Of a DNA stretch of 64,000 bases, positions 8,176 through 17,430 are shown one piece after another (position 1 is the first letter of the stretch; the number at the start of each line of letters is the position of its first letter). The stretch is from assembly GCA_027488865.1 (NCBI GenBank), contig JAIYAU010000034.1, positions 62,001-126,000 on the forward strand, written 5' to 3'. Origin of the DNA: Cytophagaceae bacterium (GTDB lineage: Bacteria > Bacteroidota > Bacteroidia > Cytophagales > UBA9547). Under the pieces are notes generated by a model that saw only the letters and a program-made list of their open reading frames with translations, was not told where the DNA came from and ran no database searches. The position numbers were made by a program, and so were the translations under genes.

Positions 8176-9579
8176 TTGATACGATTTTTTAAAATAAATG
8201 ACCCCTTCAGGTTGATATTTTTGGTGGTGTTGCTTTTGGTGATAGGCATATCGGCCATGGTATACCAACTACCTATAACTTACCCTGAATTGAAATATTT
8301 ATTGGTGGGAGAAAAAGTAGCATTAGGCCAACTGATGTATGTTCAAATTTGGGATAACCTTTCTCCCTTTTCTGCAATATTCTTTGGTATTATGTTTAAA
8401 TTATTTGGCAAAAACTTAATAGCATATCACATTATTGCCCTATTGTTAATAGCTATACAGCTATTCCTTTTTGTTTTCATAACCAATAAAAACGAAATAT
8501 TTCCTTCCCGAAACTATTTGTCAGGCTTATTTTATCTAATTGGAATTTTTACTTTTTATGAGTATTTAAGCTTATCACCTGCATTATTATCGGTCACCTT
8601 TATTTATCTATCCTTTCATCTTCTTTTGCAGCAATTTCAACGACACATGTCAGACGAGCATCGCCTTCGATGTGGTTTTTATATAGGCATTGCCACCTTA
8701 TTCTACTTTCCTTCTTGTATATTCTTAGTACTTGTTTTGTTTGTACTTTCTGCTGGTACTAGGCTTACAGGTCGAAGCTATATTTTAATTATTTTGGGCT
8801 TTCTTTTACCTATTATAGTTGTTGGTGTGTTTTTTACTTGGCATCAAGCAGGCTACGATTGGTATTATAGAAGCATTATGGCTTGGTTTTATTTGAGCAA
8901 AAACGCTTACATCACCATGCAAAACTTGCTGTACTTGATGTTGATTCCTTTATCCATTATTGTAATTTCTTCGTTACGCTTGTTTGGAGAGCATCAAAAT
9001 AATATCCAAAACACCTGTAGAACGATTATGTCAATTTGGATTATTTGTGTTGCTGTTATTTATTGGATAGATAGAGAAGTTTCGGCAAATAGTTTGGTGT
9101 TTTTAGTGCCTTTAATAGGATATTTTGGTGGTTATTATTTTTTGGTATTTAAGAAAAAAATGGTGGCGGAAATGATAGTTTGGGTAATTATAATTACCAC
9201 CCTCACCCTATTTTTTAATGATTTAAGCACTAAGCCTCTTTTTGAAAGATTTAATAAAGCTACATTAAATGTTGTTGATGAAAATAAAAGCTATCATCAT
9301 GAACATGTAAAGGTATTGATTATGGGTAGTGGAATTTTCGAATACAACAATAATTCAGTGGCTACCAAATACCTCAATTGGCAAATGGCAAAAGAACATT
9401 TTAATAACTTAGATGATTTTTATATTATTGCACAAATTTATTCAAATATCTATCAGGAAATGCCTGATGTGATATATGACAAAGATAACTTTATGCCCAA
9501 ATTAATGTTGAGAATTCCACAATTAAAAAGGGACTATTTGGCTATGCAAAACAATACTTACTTCAAAATAACACATTAG
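8176..9579 (+). CDS. Polytopic membrane protein of unknown function
   Basis: This 467-residue protein has roughly ten or eleven membrane helices (about 15-350) and a soluble C-terminal region (about 355-467). The start is taken as TTG at 8176, because TAA immediately precedes it in frame, no ATG occurs for 27 codons, and the resulting N-terminus MIRFFKINDPFRL looks like a natural beginning. The pattern of an extracytoplasmic loop after helix 1 (PELKYLLVGEKVALGQLMYVQIWDNLSPF) resembles GT-C type glycosyltransferases and the DUF6427 membrane proteins of Bacteroidota, but I see no decisive catalytic motif. Its TAG abuts the ATG of the DUF4380 lipoprotein, so the two are probably co-translated. 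Confidence 0.7.
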   Translation: MIRFFKINDPFRLIFLVVLLLVIGISAMVYQLPITYPELKYLLVGEKVALGQLMYVQIWDNLSPFSAIFFGIMFKLFGKNLIAYHIIALLLIAIQLFLFVFITNKNEIFPSRNYLSGLFYLIGIFTFYEYLSLSPALLSVTFIYLSFHLLLQQFQRHMSDEHRLRCGFYIGIATLFYFPSCIFLVLVLFVLSAGTRLTGRSYILIILGFLLPIIVVGVFFTWHQAGYDWYYRSIMAWFYLSKNAYITMQNLLYLMLIPLSIIVISSLRLFGEHQNNIQNTCRTIMSIWIICVAVIYWIDREVSANSLVFLVPLIGYFGGYYFLVFKKKMVAEMIVWVIIITTLTLFFNDLSTKPLFERFNKATLNVVDENKSYHHEHVKVLIMGSGIFEYNNNSVATKYLNWQMAKEHFNNLDDFYIIAQIYSNIYQEMPDVIYDKDNFMPKLMLRIPQLKRDYLAMQNNTYFKITH

Positions 9580-10512
9580 ATGCAACGCAGAACTTTCAAA
9601 TTATTTCTTGGAATAGGAATAGTAGTTATTCTATTTTCATGCAAAAAAACCAACGATAGTGTAGCAAAAGAGCAGCTAGATTCGACCTTGGCCACTCTAG
9701 ACACCATTACCTCTGGTGAACTCACACTGGTAATAGATCCACAATTTGGCTGTAGAATAATTTCCTTTCAATTTAACAATGTTGAGATGTTGACACCAAA
9801 AAACGTCAATAATGGTGCATTTGGATCAACTTTTTGGCCTTCACCACAATCTATTTGGGGTTGGCCCCCCATTGCAGAAATAGACACACAATCTTATACA
9901 AAAACTGGCAACAAATATTCGAGTGGAGTTAACTCTAAATATAAATTTTTGATTACCAAAGAATTTAAAGCCAATCAAGATACTTCAATTTCGATAATTT
10001 ATACTATTACCAATAAAAGTGATAGTATTCAAAAAGTAGCTCCCTGGGTAATTACGCGCGTGCCCGCTGGAGGCATTACATTTTTTAAAACTGATGAAAA
10101 AGAAGTTTTTGAAGGAGTTAAACCTTTTGGAGAATTAAAGTTGGTTTCTAATAAGGAATTTACCATATTCAAGTATGATTCTGCCTCAATTGATGATAAC
10201 AAAAAATCTTTCGCATTTGCCAAAACAGGATGGTTGGCACAATTAAACGGCCCATTGATATTTGTAACAAGTTTTCCAAATATTAATAAAACGCAAGCAG
10301 CTCCTAATGAGTCCGAAATTGAAATATATGCCAATCCCAACAAAAAATATATTGAGATTGAAAACCAAGGAGCTTATACCACGCTATTACCAAGTGACAG
10401 CACAACGTATGAAGTAAAATGGTATTTGAGAAACAGATTTAATTCAACTAGTGCTGATGATGAATATTTAAAAGTGGCTCAATTTATTGAGTCTAAAGTT
10501 CAAGCGAAATAA
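9580..10512 (+). CDS. DUF4380-type lipoprotein
   Basis: The 310-residue protein begins with a lipoprotein signal ending ILFSC (Cys21) followed by KK. The mature part is a beta-rich aldose-epimerase-like (supersandwich) domain with the characteristic GSTFWPSPQSIWGWPP segment (about residues 87-102) and a late GAYTTLLPSDSTTYEVKWYLR motif. DUF4380 proteins resemble carbohydrate mutarotases, but their function is not established. The ATG immediately follows the stop of the membrane protein upstream, indicating one operon. A hairpin follows the gene at 10523. Confidence 0.75.
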   Translation: MQRRTFKLFLGIGIVVILFSCKKTNDSVAKEQLDSTLATLDTITSGELTLVIDPQFGCRIISFQFNNVEMLTPKNVNNGAFGSTFWPSPQSIWGWPPIAEIDTQSYTKTGNKYSSGVNSKYKFLITKEFKANQDTSISIIYTITNKSDSIQKVAPWVITRVPAGGITFFKTDEKEVFEGVKPFGELKLVSNKEFTIFKYDSASIDDNKKSFAFAKTGWLAQLNGPLIFVTSFPNINKTQAAPNESEIEIYANPNKKYIEIENQGAYTTLLPSDSTTYEVKWYLRNRFNSTSADDEYLKVAQFIESKVQAK

Positions 10513-10522
10513 ATAAAATAAT

Positions 10523-10557
10523 AAGAGGCGAAATTTCCTTTAAAAATTTCACCTCTT
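10523..10557 (+). terminator. Hairpin after the DUF4380 gene
   Basis: The arms at 10523-10536 (AAGAGGCGAAATTT) and 10544-10557 (AAATTTCACCTCTT) pair over 14 positions with one mismatch and a 7-base loop. There is no U-run after the stem, so it may be a weak terminator or a 3'-end stabiliser between the lipoprotein gene and xerD. Confidence 0.55.
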
Positions 10558-10589
10558 AAATTAATTAAACAATTGCACCGCTAATATTT

Positions 10590-11486
10590 GTGTGGGATTC
10601 AACCATAAAACAATTTAAAAACTACCTTAAACTTGAGCGTTCTCTCTCTGACAACTCCATCGATGCATATCTTCATGATATAACGTTATTTGTTCAATAT
10701 TTAGAAATAAGAAATCTTATTTTAAATCCTGAGGAGGTTAACACTGCTCATATTCAAGATTTTTTGGTGTATGTTAACGAACTCGGCTTGGCTCCGCATT
10801 CTCAGGCGAGAATACTGTCAGGAATTAAGGCCTTTCATAAATATCTTCTCCTTGAAGACATTATTACTAAAGATCCTTCTTTAATCATTGAAGGGCCAAA
10901 ACTGGGCAGAAAACTGCCTGATACATTAAGTTATTTTGATATAGAAAATTTGTTGAATGCCATAGATCATTCTACTGCAGAAGGCACTCGTAACAGAGCA
11001 ATGTTGGAAGTACTCTATAGTTCAGGACTTAGGGTATCAGAATTAGTAGCTTTAAAAATAACAGATACCTATTTTGACATAGGATTGATAAAGGTATTGG
11101 GAAAAGGCAACAAGGAAAGACTCGTACCCATTGGTAGAGATGCAATTAAATTTACCCAAATTTATTTAAATGATGTGAGATGCCACCTTAACATAAAAAA
11201 AGGGCATGAAAATTATGTATTTTTAAATAGGCGTGGTGCTGGACTTACCCGCGTTATGATTTTCACTATTATCAAAGATTTGGCCAATAAAATAATGTTA
11301 AATAAAAAAATAAGTCCACACACCTTTAGACATTCATTTGCTACACATTTAATAGAAGGTGGGGCTGACTTACGTGCAGTTCAGCAAATGCTTGGCCATG
11401 AATCCATTACCACAACAGAAATTTATACCCACCTTGATAACGAATACCTAAAACAAGTGATTACCGACTTCCATCCCCGATCATAG
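10590..11486 (+). CDS. xerD: Tyrosine recombinase XerD-like
   Basis: The 298-residue protein has an N-terminal core-binding domain (about 1-90) and a C-terminal catalytic domain. All catalytic residues are visible: Arg148 (SSGLRVSEL), Lys172 (GKGNKER), His244 and Arg247 (HTFRHSF), His270 (LGHESITTT) and the nucleophile Tyr279 (EIYTH). Length matches XerC/XerD, which resolve chromosome dimers at dif with FtsK. The start is GTG at 10590, with no in-frame ATG nearby. Its 3' end overlaps the convergent small gene by 6 bases. No att sites or transposon genes surround it, so it is the housekeeping recombinase; XerC versus XerD is not settled by sequence alone. Confidence 0.92.
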   Translation: MWDSTIKQFKNYLKLERSLSDNSIDAYLHDITLFVQYLEIRNLILNPEEVNTAHIQDFLVYVNELGLAPHSQARILSGIKAFHKYLLLEDIITKDPSLIIEGPKLGRKLPDTLSYFDIENLLNAIDHSTAEGTRNRAMLEVLYSSGLRVSELVALKITDTYFDIGLIKVLGKGNKERLVPIGRDAIKFTQIYLNDVRCHLNIKKGHENYVFLNRRGAGLTRVMIFTIIKDLANKIMLNKKISPHTFRHSFATHLIEGGADLRAVQQMLGHESITTTEIYTHLDNEYLKQVITDFHPRS

Positions 11487-11852
11487 GTCCTCTGGGTAAG
11501 GAATAAATATAAAATTGGTAAATGACTCCATCACCATGAAGATGCAACAAAACTCATCGGCATCTTTATAAACATTTATAAAATCTTCCTGCTTTTCAAC
11601 ATCAATTAAACCTTTTTGTACAAATTCCTCCATCATTGCGATGTAATAATTCCAAGTGTTTTCCTTTTCACCAATTTTTATTAATAATGCTCCTGTTTGT
11701 AACACTGTTTTTGACATCAAAAAAATAGGATGAGTAGAAATTTTTCTCACCCGCATTTGATATGATGCTTCTTTGAGAAAATCAGCAACTAATACAAAAT
11801 CTTGGGTTATCTTTCCTAAAAATTTGCCATCTAGGGCAGGATCGTTTTCCAT
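11481..11852 (-). CDS. Conserved-looking hypothetical protein, 123 aa
   Basis: The protein is soluble and predicted mostly helical, with no signal peptide or membrane segment. It contains ITQDFVLVADFLKEASYQM near the start and a Tyr/Phe/Glu-rich second half (NYYIAMMEEFVQKGL, DADEFCCIFMVMESF). I do not recognise the family. Codon use looks like the neighbours, and the frame ends exactly at the convergent xerD gene with a 6-base overlap, both favouring a real gene. It is divergent from the ABC exporter operon. No function can be given. Confidence 0.65.
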   Translation of the reverse strand: MENDPALDGKFLGKITQDFVLVADFLKEASYQMRVRKISTHPIFLMSKTVLQTGALLIKIGEKENTWNYYIAMMEEFVQKGLIDVEKQEDFINVYKDADEFCCIFMVMESFTNFIFIPYPEDL

Positions 11853-12011
11853 TGAAATTTTTTTATTTACAAATTTAGAAGTATTCAGTTTCCGTTTATA
11901 TATTTAGTGTTTAATTTGTATATTGTTTATACTTTTATCATAAAAACCAACTAAAGGTTAAACAAAAGCTAATATTGGAAGTTTAACGAACAATGATTCC
12001 ACATAACCCTA

Positions 12012-14231
12012 ATGGAGAAAACTAAAGCACATTTATTAGTAGAGAAGGTTGCTGAACTTATTCATCATAGTTTTAATCCCTTCGAATTTCAAAAAAATGC
12101 GCTACACTTAAGTGACAATAGTGGCAACGAAAACGATATAGTTGCTATCATCAATGAGATGCTTGAAACAGCTAACAAAATTCAAATGATGATGTTGCAA
12201 CACTATGCCACGCCTGAAGAATTTGTGGACATTGTTGGTAGATTTGACTTTCCATTAATCGTTTTTACAAAACAAGAAGGTGAGTACATCCCTATTATAA
12301 TCCATAAAAAGAAAGGCAAAAATTGGATTTTTAAGCTTGAAAAGGGTGAGTTTGTTCATTTACGATTCGATAATAAGATTGTGTCATCCTTGATTACCAA
12401 GTCAGAATTTGGTGAGAAATATGACCGACAAATCGTATTTGTTACCCCAGCCTCTATTAATTCACTCATAAGTCCTAACCTTAGCAAAGATGATTACGCT
12501 GACGATCAAGAATTTAGCCCTATTCGACGTCTAATCAGGTTATTAAGCACCGAAAGAAATGAGATAATATATATTTATGTATATGCCATAGCAATAGGAC
12601 TTATAAGTCTTTCCATGCCTTTGGGTATTCAAGCAATCATTAACTTGATTTCTAGCGGAATGATTATTAATTCCGTCGCACTTCTTATTTCTATGGTAAT
12701 TACGGGTATCCTTGTAGGAGGAGGCCTTCAAATTCTTCAAGTATCAATGGTGGAGATTTTACAAAGAAGGGTCTTCGCAAAAGCTGCATTTGAATTTGCT
12801 TATAGAATACCAAAAGTACGCACAGAATCAGTTCTTAAAGAATATCCCCCAGAGTTGATGAACCGATTTTTTGATATACTAACTGTTCAGAAAGGTTTGC
12901 CAAAACTTCTAATAGAAATATCCTCAGCCATCTTGCAGGTAGTGTTTGGTATTATCCTACTGTCCTTTTATCATCCATTTTTTGTGTTTTTTGGTTTTAT
13001 ATTAATGTTAATACTTTTTGTGTTATTCTACTTTACAGGACCAAGGGGCTTAAAAACAAGTATTTACGAATCCAAATACAAATATAAGATAGCGCATTGG
13101 CTTCAAGAATTGGCAAGAACACTAATTCCATTCAAACTTGCTGGTTTCACCAACTTGCCTTTGCAAAAAATGGACTATTTGCTCAATAACTATTTAAAGT
13201 CTCGAAAAGCACATTTTAGTGTGTTAATGAACCAATATAGTTTTATAATTTTTTTCAAAGCACTTATTACAGGAGGAGTTCTTATAGTAGGAAGTTTATT
13301 GGTGATTGACAAAGAAATTACTTTAGGTCAATTTGTAGCATCTGAGATCGTGATAATCTTGATAATCAATGCTATTGAAAAACTTATCGTAAGTATGGAT
13401 GTGGTCTATGACCTTCTAACAGCACTAGACAAAATCGGGCATGTCACCGATTTGCCTATGGAAAAAGAGCAAGGTGCGGTTATTCCGAGGAGTGAAAATG
13501 AGATAGGTGCTTCGTTAGAAGTAAAAGAACTTCGCTATAAATTTCCTGAAACAGAGCAATACACATTAAAAGAACTAAGTTTCAAAATAGAATCTGGCCA
13601 GAGAGTAGCAATAGCAGGCTCAAGTAATTCAGGTAAATTTACACTTATTAACATTTTAGCGGGAATTTTACATGACTATGAAGGAATTGCCACCTTAGAT
13701 AAACTTTCTTTAAGAGATATAGATATTAACAGTCTAAGAGACAATGTAGGAATGTATGTGTCTGAGGAACATGTTTTTGACGGTACAATATATGAGAATA
13801 TTTCAATGGGAATATCTCGTACGAATATTTACGATGTTATGTGGGCTATTGAACATGTTGGCCTGAGCAAAGAAATAAATGCCTTGAGAAATGGTCTACA
13901 AACGCAGATGGTAGCAGGAGGTAAAGGCTTTTCAAGTACGACAATCAAAAAAATAGCTTTGGCAAGAGCGATTGCTGAAAAACCAAGATTACTTATATTA
14001 AACGATTTTCTTGGCACCCTTGACAAAAATGAGAAACTCAAAATGCTCAATTTCTTGTTTGACAAAACAAATAATTGGACACTAATATGTCTTAGTAACG
14101 ACCCAGCAGTAATGGCCTATTGTGACAAAATTATTTTACTAGACAATGGCTATTTGGCAGCCGAGGAAACTTATGAAAATCTCGTAAGAATCGATTGGTT
14201 TAGAGATACTTTGGGTAAGGACAAAGAATAA
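12012..14231 (+). CDS. ABC exporter of type-I-secretion type with degenerate ATPase motifs
   Basis: The 739-residue protein has the HlyB/PCAT layout: a soluble N-terminal region (about 1-170, possibly a C39-like domain without visible catalytic residues), a six-helix ABC membrane domain (about 185-460) and a nucleotide-binding domain (about 495-739). The NBD fold is clear but its catalytic signatures are altered: Walker A reads GSSNSGKFT (Ser to Phe543 after Lys542); the Q-loop position is Glu585 or Glu586; the signature LSGGQ is replaced by FSSTT (640-644); Walker B ends in Asn664-Asp665 instead of Asp-Glu; the switch His is Asn696. The D-loop GTLD remains. It is the first gene of an operon with HlyD and TolC homologues. 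ATP hydrolysis is doubtful; a partner ATPase or regulatory role is possible. Confidence 0.85.
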   Translation: MEKTKAHLLVEKVAELIHHSFNPFEFQKNALHLSDNSGNENDIVAIINEMLETANKIQMMMLQHYATPEEFVDIVGRFDFPLIVFTKQEGEYIPIIIHKKKGKNWIFKLEKGEFVHLRFDNKIVSSLITKSEFGEKYDRQIVFVTPASINSLISPNLSKDDYADDQEFSPIRRLIRLLSTERNEIIYIYVYAIAIGLISLSMPLGIQAIINLISSGMIINSVALLISMVITGILVGGGLQILQVSMVEILQRRVFAKAAFEFAYRIPKVRTESVLKEYPPELMNRFFDILTVQKGLPKLLIEISSAILQVVFGIILLSFYHPFFVFFGFILMLILFVLFYFTGPRGLKTSIYESKYKYKIAHWLQELARTLIPFKLAGFTNLPLQKMDYLLNNYLKSRKAHFSVLMNQYSFIIFFKALITGGVLIVGSLLVIDKEITLGQFVASEIVIILIINAIEKLIVSMDVVYDLLTALDKIGHVTDLPMEKEQGAVIPRSENEIGASLEVKELRYKFPETEQYTLKELSFKIESGQRVAIAGSSNSGKFTLINILAGILHDYEGIATLDKLSLRDIDINSLRDNVGMYVSEEHVFDGTIYENISMGISRTNIYDVMWAIEHVGLSKEINALRNGLQTQMVAGGKGFSSTTIKKIALARAIAEKPRLLILNDFLGTLDKNEKLKMLNFLFDKTNNWTLICLSNDPAVMAYCDKIILLDNGYLAAEETYENLVRIDWFRDTLGKDKE

Positions 14232-14254
14232 ATTCACTTTTAGTAATTTAACTG

Positions 14255-15637
14255 ATGCTTAATCTATCACAAAACAAAATAAGGGATAAAATTAACCAAA
14301 GTGAGTTATACTCGATGAGTATGATGCATAGTCATAGATTTGGCAGAATTGTCGCTTATGTTGTGTGCGGCATGTTTGGCTTATTCTTTTGTATTATGTT
14401 TTTGCCTTGGCAGCAAAATATATTTTCCACCGAAGGTTCTGTCACCGCACTTTATCCAGAAGATAGACCACAGACCATAGAAACCACTATTGCTGGCCGA
14501 ATAGAAAAATGGCATATCCACGAAGGACAACACGTAAAAAAAGGGGATCAAATTATTACGTTATCAGAAGTCAAGGATAAATTTTTCGATCCAGAACTTA
14601 TCATTAGGTTAAATGAACAGCTTGAGTCAAAAAACCAAGTGATTATAGCTACTCAAAACAAAGTAAAAGCACAAGAAGCACAAATTAATGCCTTACAAAA
14701 TGCTTTCGCCTACAGCCTTGAAAAAGCTAAAAACAAAGTAAAACAAGCTCAACTAAAAAACTATAGTGATAGCACAGATCTAGTAGCCGAAAAAATTAAT
14801 CTGCAAGTAGCTATAAATCAATTTGACAGAAGTGTAAAAATGTACGAACAAGGCGTGATACCTTTGGTTGAATTTGAAAAAAGAAGATTAAAACAGCAAG
14901 AATCAGCCGCCAAACTTGTTTCAATTGAAAACAAATATTTAGCAAGCAAAAACGAATTACTAAACACAAAAATTGAACTAAACTCAATTAAGGCAGAATA
15001 TGCTGACAAAATATCAAAAGCAGAATCAGAAAAAAGTTCAGCAATTGCTTATGGTGCTAATTCAGAAGGTGAATATTCTAAAATCAAAAATGAAATTGCT
15101 AACATCACAATTCGTAATGAGCAATATATCATTCATGCACCACAAAACGGTTTTATAGTTAAGGCCATAAAAGCAGGCATCGGACAAACACTAAAAGAAG
15201 GTGAGGCAGTTGTAAGCATAATGCCCGAATCTCCTACAGTTGCAGCTGAGATATACGTTTATCCCATGAACGTGCCGTTGATAAGTAAAGGTCGTAAGGT
15301 AAGAATTGAGTTTGACGGTTGGCCAGCCTTGCAATTTTCTGGTTGGCCAAGTGTAGCCGTTGGTACATTTGGTGGGCGTGTAGAGGTAATAGATCAAGTA
15401 CCAAGTAAATCTGGCAAATTTAGGCTACTTGTTGTACCTGATGAACACGACGAGCCCTGGCCTAAACAATTAAGAATAGGTTCTGGTGTAAAAGGATGGG
15501 CCATGCTAGATGAAGTACCAATTTGGTACGAGGTTTGGCGTCAATTAAACGGTTTTCCACCTTCGTTAAAAGAGAAACCAACTGAGGTAGAAGGAATTGG
15601 GAAAAAGGGAAGTTCTGATAAATCATCAGATTACTAG
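14255..15637 (+). CDS. HlyD-family membrane fusion (periplasmic adaptor) protein
   Basis: This 460-residue protein has one N-terminal membrane anchor (about 31-51). A lipoyl/barrel-sandwich half-motif follows (IAGRIEKWHIHEGQHVKKGDQI, about 85-106), then a long Lys/Glu/Gln-rich coiled-coil hairpin (about 125-280). The second lipoyl half is IIHAPQNGFIVKAIKAGIGQ (about 292), and a beta-barrel with RIEFDGWPALQFSGWP follows. The C-terminus has VPIWYEVWRQLNGFPP, a motif I associate with one adaptor subfamily. It bridges the inner-membrane exporter and the TolC channel. The gene sits 23 bases after the degenerate exporter and 6 bases before tolC, so the three form one tripartite unit. Confidence 0.9.
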   Translation: MLNLSQNKIRDKINQSELYSMSMMHSHRFGRIVAYVVCGMFGLFFCIMFLPWQQNIFSTEGSVTALYPEDRPQTIETTIAGRIEKWHIHEGQHVKKGDQIITLSEVKDKFFDPELIIRLNEQLESKNQVIIATQNKVKAQEAQINALQNAFAYSLEKAKNKVKQAQLKNYSDSTDLVAEKINLQVAINQFDRSVKMYEQGVIPLVEFEKRRLKQQESAAKLVSIENKYLASKNELLNTKIELNSIKAEYADKISKAESEKSSAIAYGANSEGEYSKIKNEIANITIRNEQYIIHAPQNGFIVKAIKAGIGQTLKEGEAVVSIMPESPTVAAEIYVYPMNVPLISKGRKVRIEFDGWPALQFSGWPSVAVGTFGGRVEVIDQVPSKSGKFRLLVVPDEHDEPWPKQLRIGSGVKGWAMLDEVPIWYEVWRQLNGFPPSLKEKPTEVEGIGKKGSSDKSSDY

Positions 15638-15643
15638 CTACAC

Positions 15644-17074
15644 ATGAAACAAGACAAAACAAATAATCTTGACCTTTTTAAACCCATGTATTGGTGTTTG
15701 TTATTATTTAGTGCTGTATCTTCGTTGTTCGCTCAAAATAAAATATTAACATTTGAGTCATATTACAATCAAGTACTTGAAAATCATCCAATTGCAAAAC
15801 AAGCTAACCTTCTTGATGAAATGGCCAAAATGGAAGTTCGAACGGCAAGAGGAGGGTTTGACCCTAAATTGGATTTAGATTGGAATAGAAAAATATTTAA
15901 AGACACTGTTTATTACGACTACAAAGACTTTGGCCTAAAAGTACCAACTTGGTTTGGTGCTAACCTTATGGCTGGTTTTCAACAAAACGCAGGCAAAAAC
16001 ATTAACCCAGCGGAATTTACTCCATCGGAAGGTCTTTGGTATTTAGGTCTTGATTTTAATATTGTACAAAGTGTCGTAATAGACGAAAGAAGAGCTGTAC
16101 TTAAAATGGCATTGGCCATGAAACAAATTAACGATGCTGAAAAAATTAAAATCATAAATAAAATACTATTAAACGCAGCCAAAGACTATTGGGAATGGTA
16201 TTTTTATTATAACAGATATTTGATTCGTAAAAAAAGCTACCAATTAGCAGAAGCGCGTTACAAAGGAATTACTCAACGTGTTATTGGTGGGGATTTAGCT
16301 CCTATGGATTCTATTGAAGGAAAAGTTACATTACAAGAACGGTACGTTGATCTTCAAGACGCTCTTAATGATTTTCAAAATGCAGCATTGTCAGTATCCA
16401 ATTATTTGTGGACAACAGACCAAGAACCTTTAGAAATTTCAGAAAACACCCTCCCAGAAGATAAAAAGGACTATAATCTAACCAGTGACACCACCTTAGC
16501 TCCTTTATTGGAACATGCTGAAAATAGTCATCCTGAAATCTTAAAATTAAAATTTAAAATTACCCAACTTGAGATAGATAAAAAGTTAAAATTTATGCAA
16601 ATGTTACCTGCGATACAAATCACAGGTAAATACATAAGTACGCCCAATCGCACCTTTGCAAATGATTTAACTTCTGATTATTTTTTAAATAATAACCGTT
16701 TTTATATTGGCGTATTGCAACCACTTTTTTTACGAAAGGAAAGGGGTAAATACCAAATGTCCAAAATCAAAATCGAACAGGCCAGTTTTGAACAAATGAT
16801 GTTAAAACGTGAGATCACCACTAACGTTAAGTCTGCCCAAAACGATGTGGTTACCTACTACCAGCTTATTAGCAATCAAAAAAACATGATTGAAAGTACA
16901 ACAGCTTTATTAAATGCAGAAAAATACAAGTTTGATGTGGGTGAGAGTACGGTTTTTTTGGTAAATAGTAGAGAAACCAAAATGTTGGATAGTGAGGTCA
17001 AATTATTTGATTTAATGGCTAAATTGGAAAAATCTAAAGCTATACTCTTGTGGTCTGCAGGAAAATCCAAATAA
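15644..17074 (+). CDS. TolC-family outer membrane efflux protein
   Basis: The 476-residue protein has a signal peptide that ends near SSLFAQ (about residue 30), after a slightly extended cytoplasmic N-terminus. Two OEP repeats of long alpha-helical hairpins follow (about 45-250 and 270-470), with typical segments such as TFESYYNQVLENHPIAKQANL and AARYKG-type helices. It forms the trimeric outer-membrane duct that completes the tripartite exporter. It starts 6 bases after the HlyD stop. Its end is one base from the convergent yidD. Length is standard for TolC proteins. Confidence 0.9.
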   Translation: MKQDKTNNLDLFKPMYWCLLLFSAVSSLFAQNKILTFESYYNQVLENHPIAKQANLLDEMAKMEVRTARGGFDPKLDLDWNRKIFKDTVYYDYKDFGLKVPTWFGANLMAGFQQNAGKNINPAEFTPSEGLWYLGLDFNIVQSVVIDERRAVLKMALAMKQINDAEKIKIINKILLNAAKDYWEWYFYYNRYLIRKKSYQLAEARYKGITQRVIGGDLAPMDSIEGKVTLQERYVDLQDALNDFQNAALSVSNYLWTTDQEPLEISENTLPEDKKDYNLTSDTTLAPLLEHAENSHPEILKLKFKITQLEIDKKLKFMQMLPAIQITGKYISTPNRTFANDLTSDYFLNNNRFYIGVLQPLFLRKERGKYQMSKIKIEQASFEQMMLKREITTNVKSAQNDVVTYYQLISNQKNMIESTTALLNAEKYKFDVGESTVFLVNSRETKMLDSEVKLFDLMAKLEKSKAILLWSAGKSK

Positions 17075-17075
17075 T

Positions 17076-17285
17076 TTATGGTACAGGATCAAAGCCCTTA
17101 CCACCCCAAGGATGACAAGAACATATTCTTTTAATGGCCAATTTTCCACCTTGAAACGTTCCATACTTTTTAACAGCGTCAATAGTGTATTGTGAGCAAG
17201 TTGGCAAATACCTGCAAGCATTTGGAAAAAATGGTGATAACAAAATTTGATAAACCCGAACTATAAAAATTATTATCTTAACCAT
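17076..17285 (-). CDS. yidD: Membrane protein insertion efficiency factor YidD
   Basis: The 69-residue protein has the family pattern: an amphipathic N-terminus (VKIIIFIVRVYQILLSPFFP), then ACRYLPTCSQYTIDAVKKYG and the C-terminal RICSCHPWGGKGFDPVP motif. YidD assists YidC in inserting inner-membrane proteins. Length and the Cys pattern are normal. In many bacteria it lies in the rpmH-rnpA-yidD-yidC cluster; here it stands alone, convergent with tolC and separated from it by one base. Confidence 0.95.
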   Translation of the reverse strand: MVKIIIFIVRVYQILLSPFFPNACRYLPTCSQYTIDAVKKYGTFQGGKLAIKRICSCHPWGGKGFDPVP

Positions 17286-17430
17286 TACAAATCTTCAATA
17301 ACTTTTAACCTAATTTACCAAATCAATTCAAAATAAGTTCCTTTTTGATTGTTGTTTGTAATATTTTTAAATAGTTTTGAAGATATTCTTTTTATTGTAA
17401 AATTACTCATTTATAATATATTGTAAAATC

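Noticed and set aside
10590-11486. XerD-like recombinase as part of an integrative element
   Set aside because: All residues fit the housekeeping recombinase; there is no transposase, att repeat, relaxase or composition shift around it.
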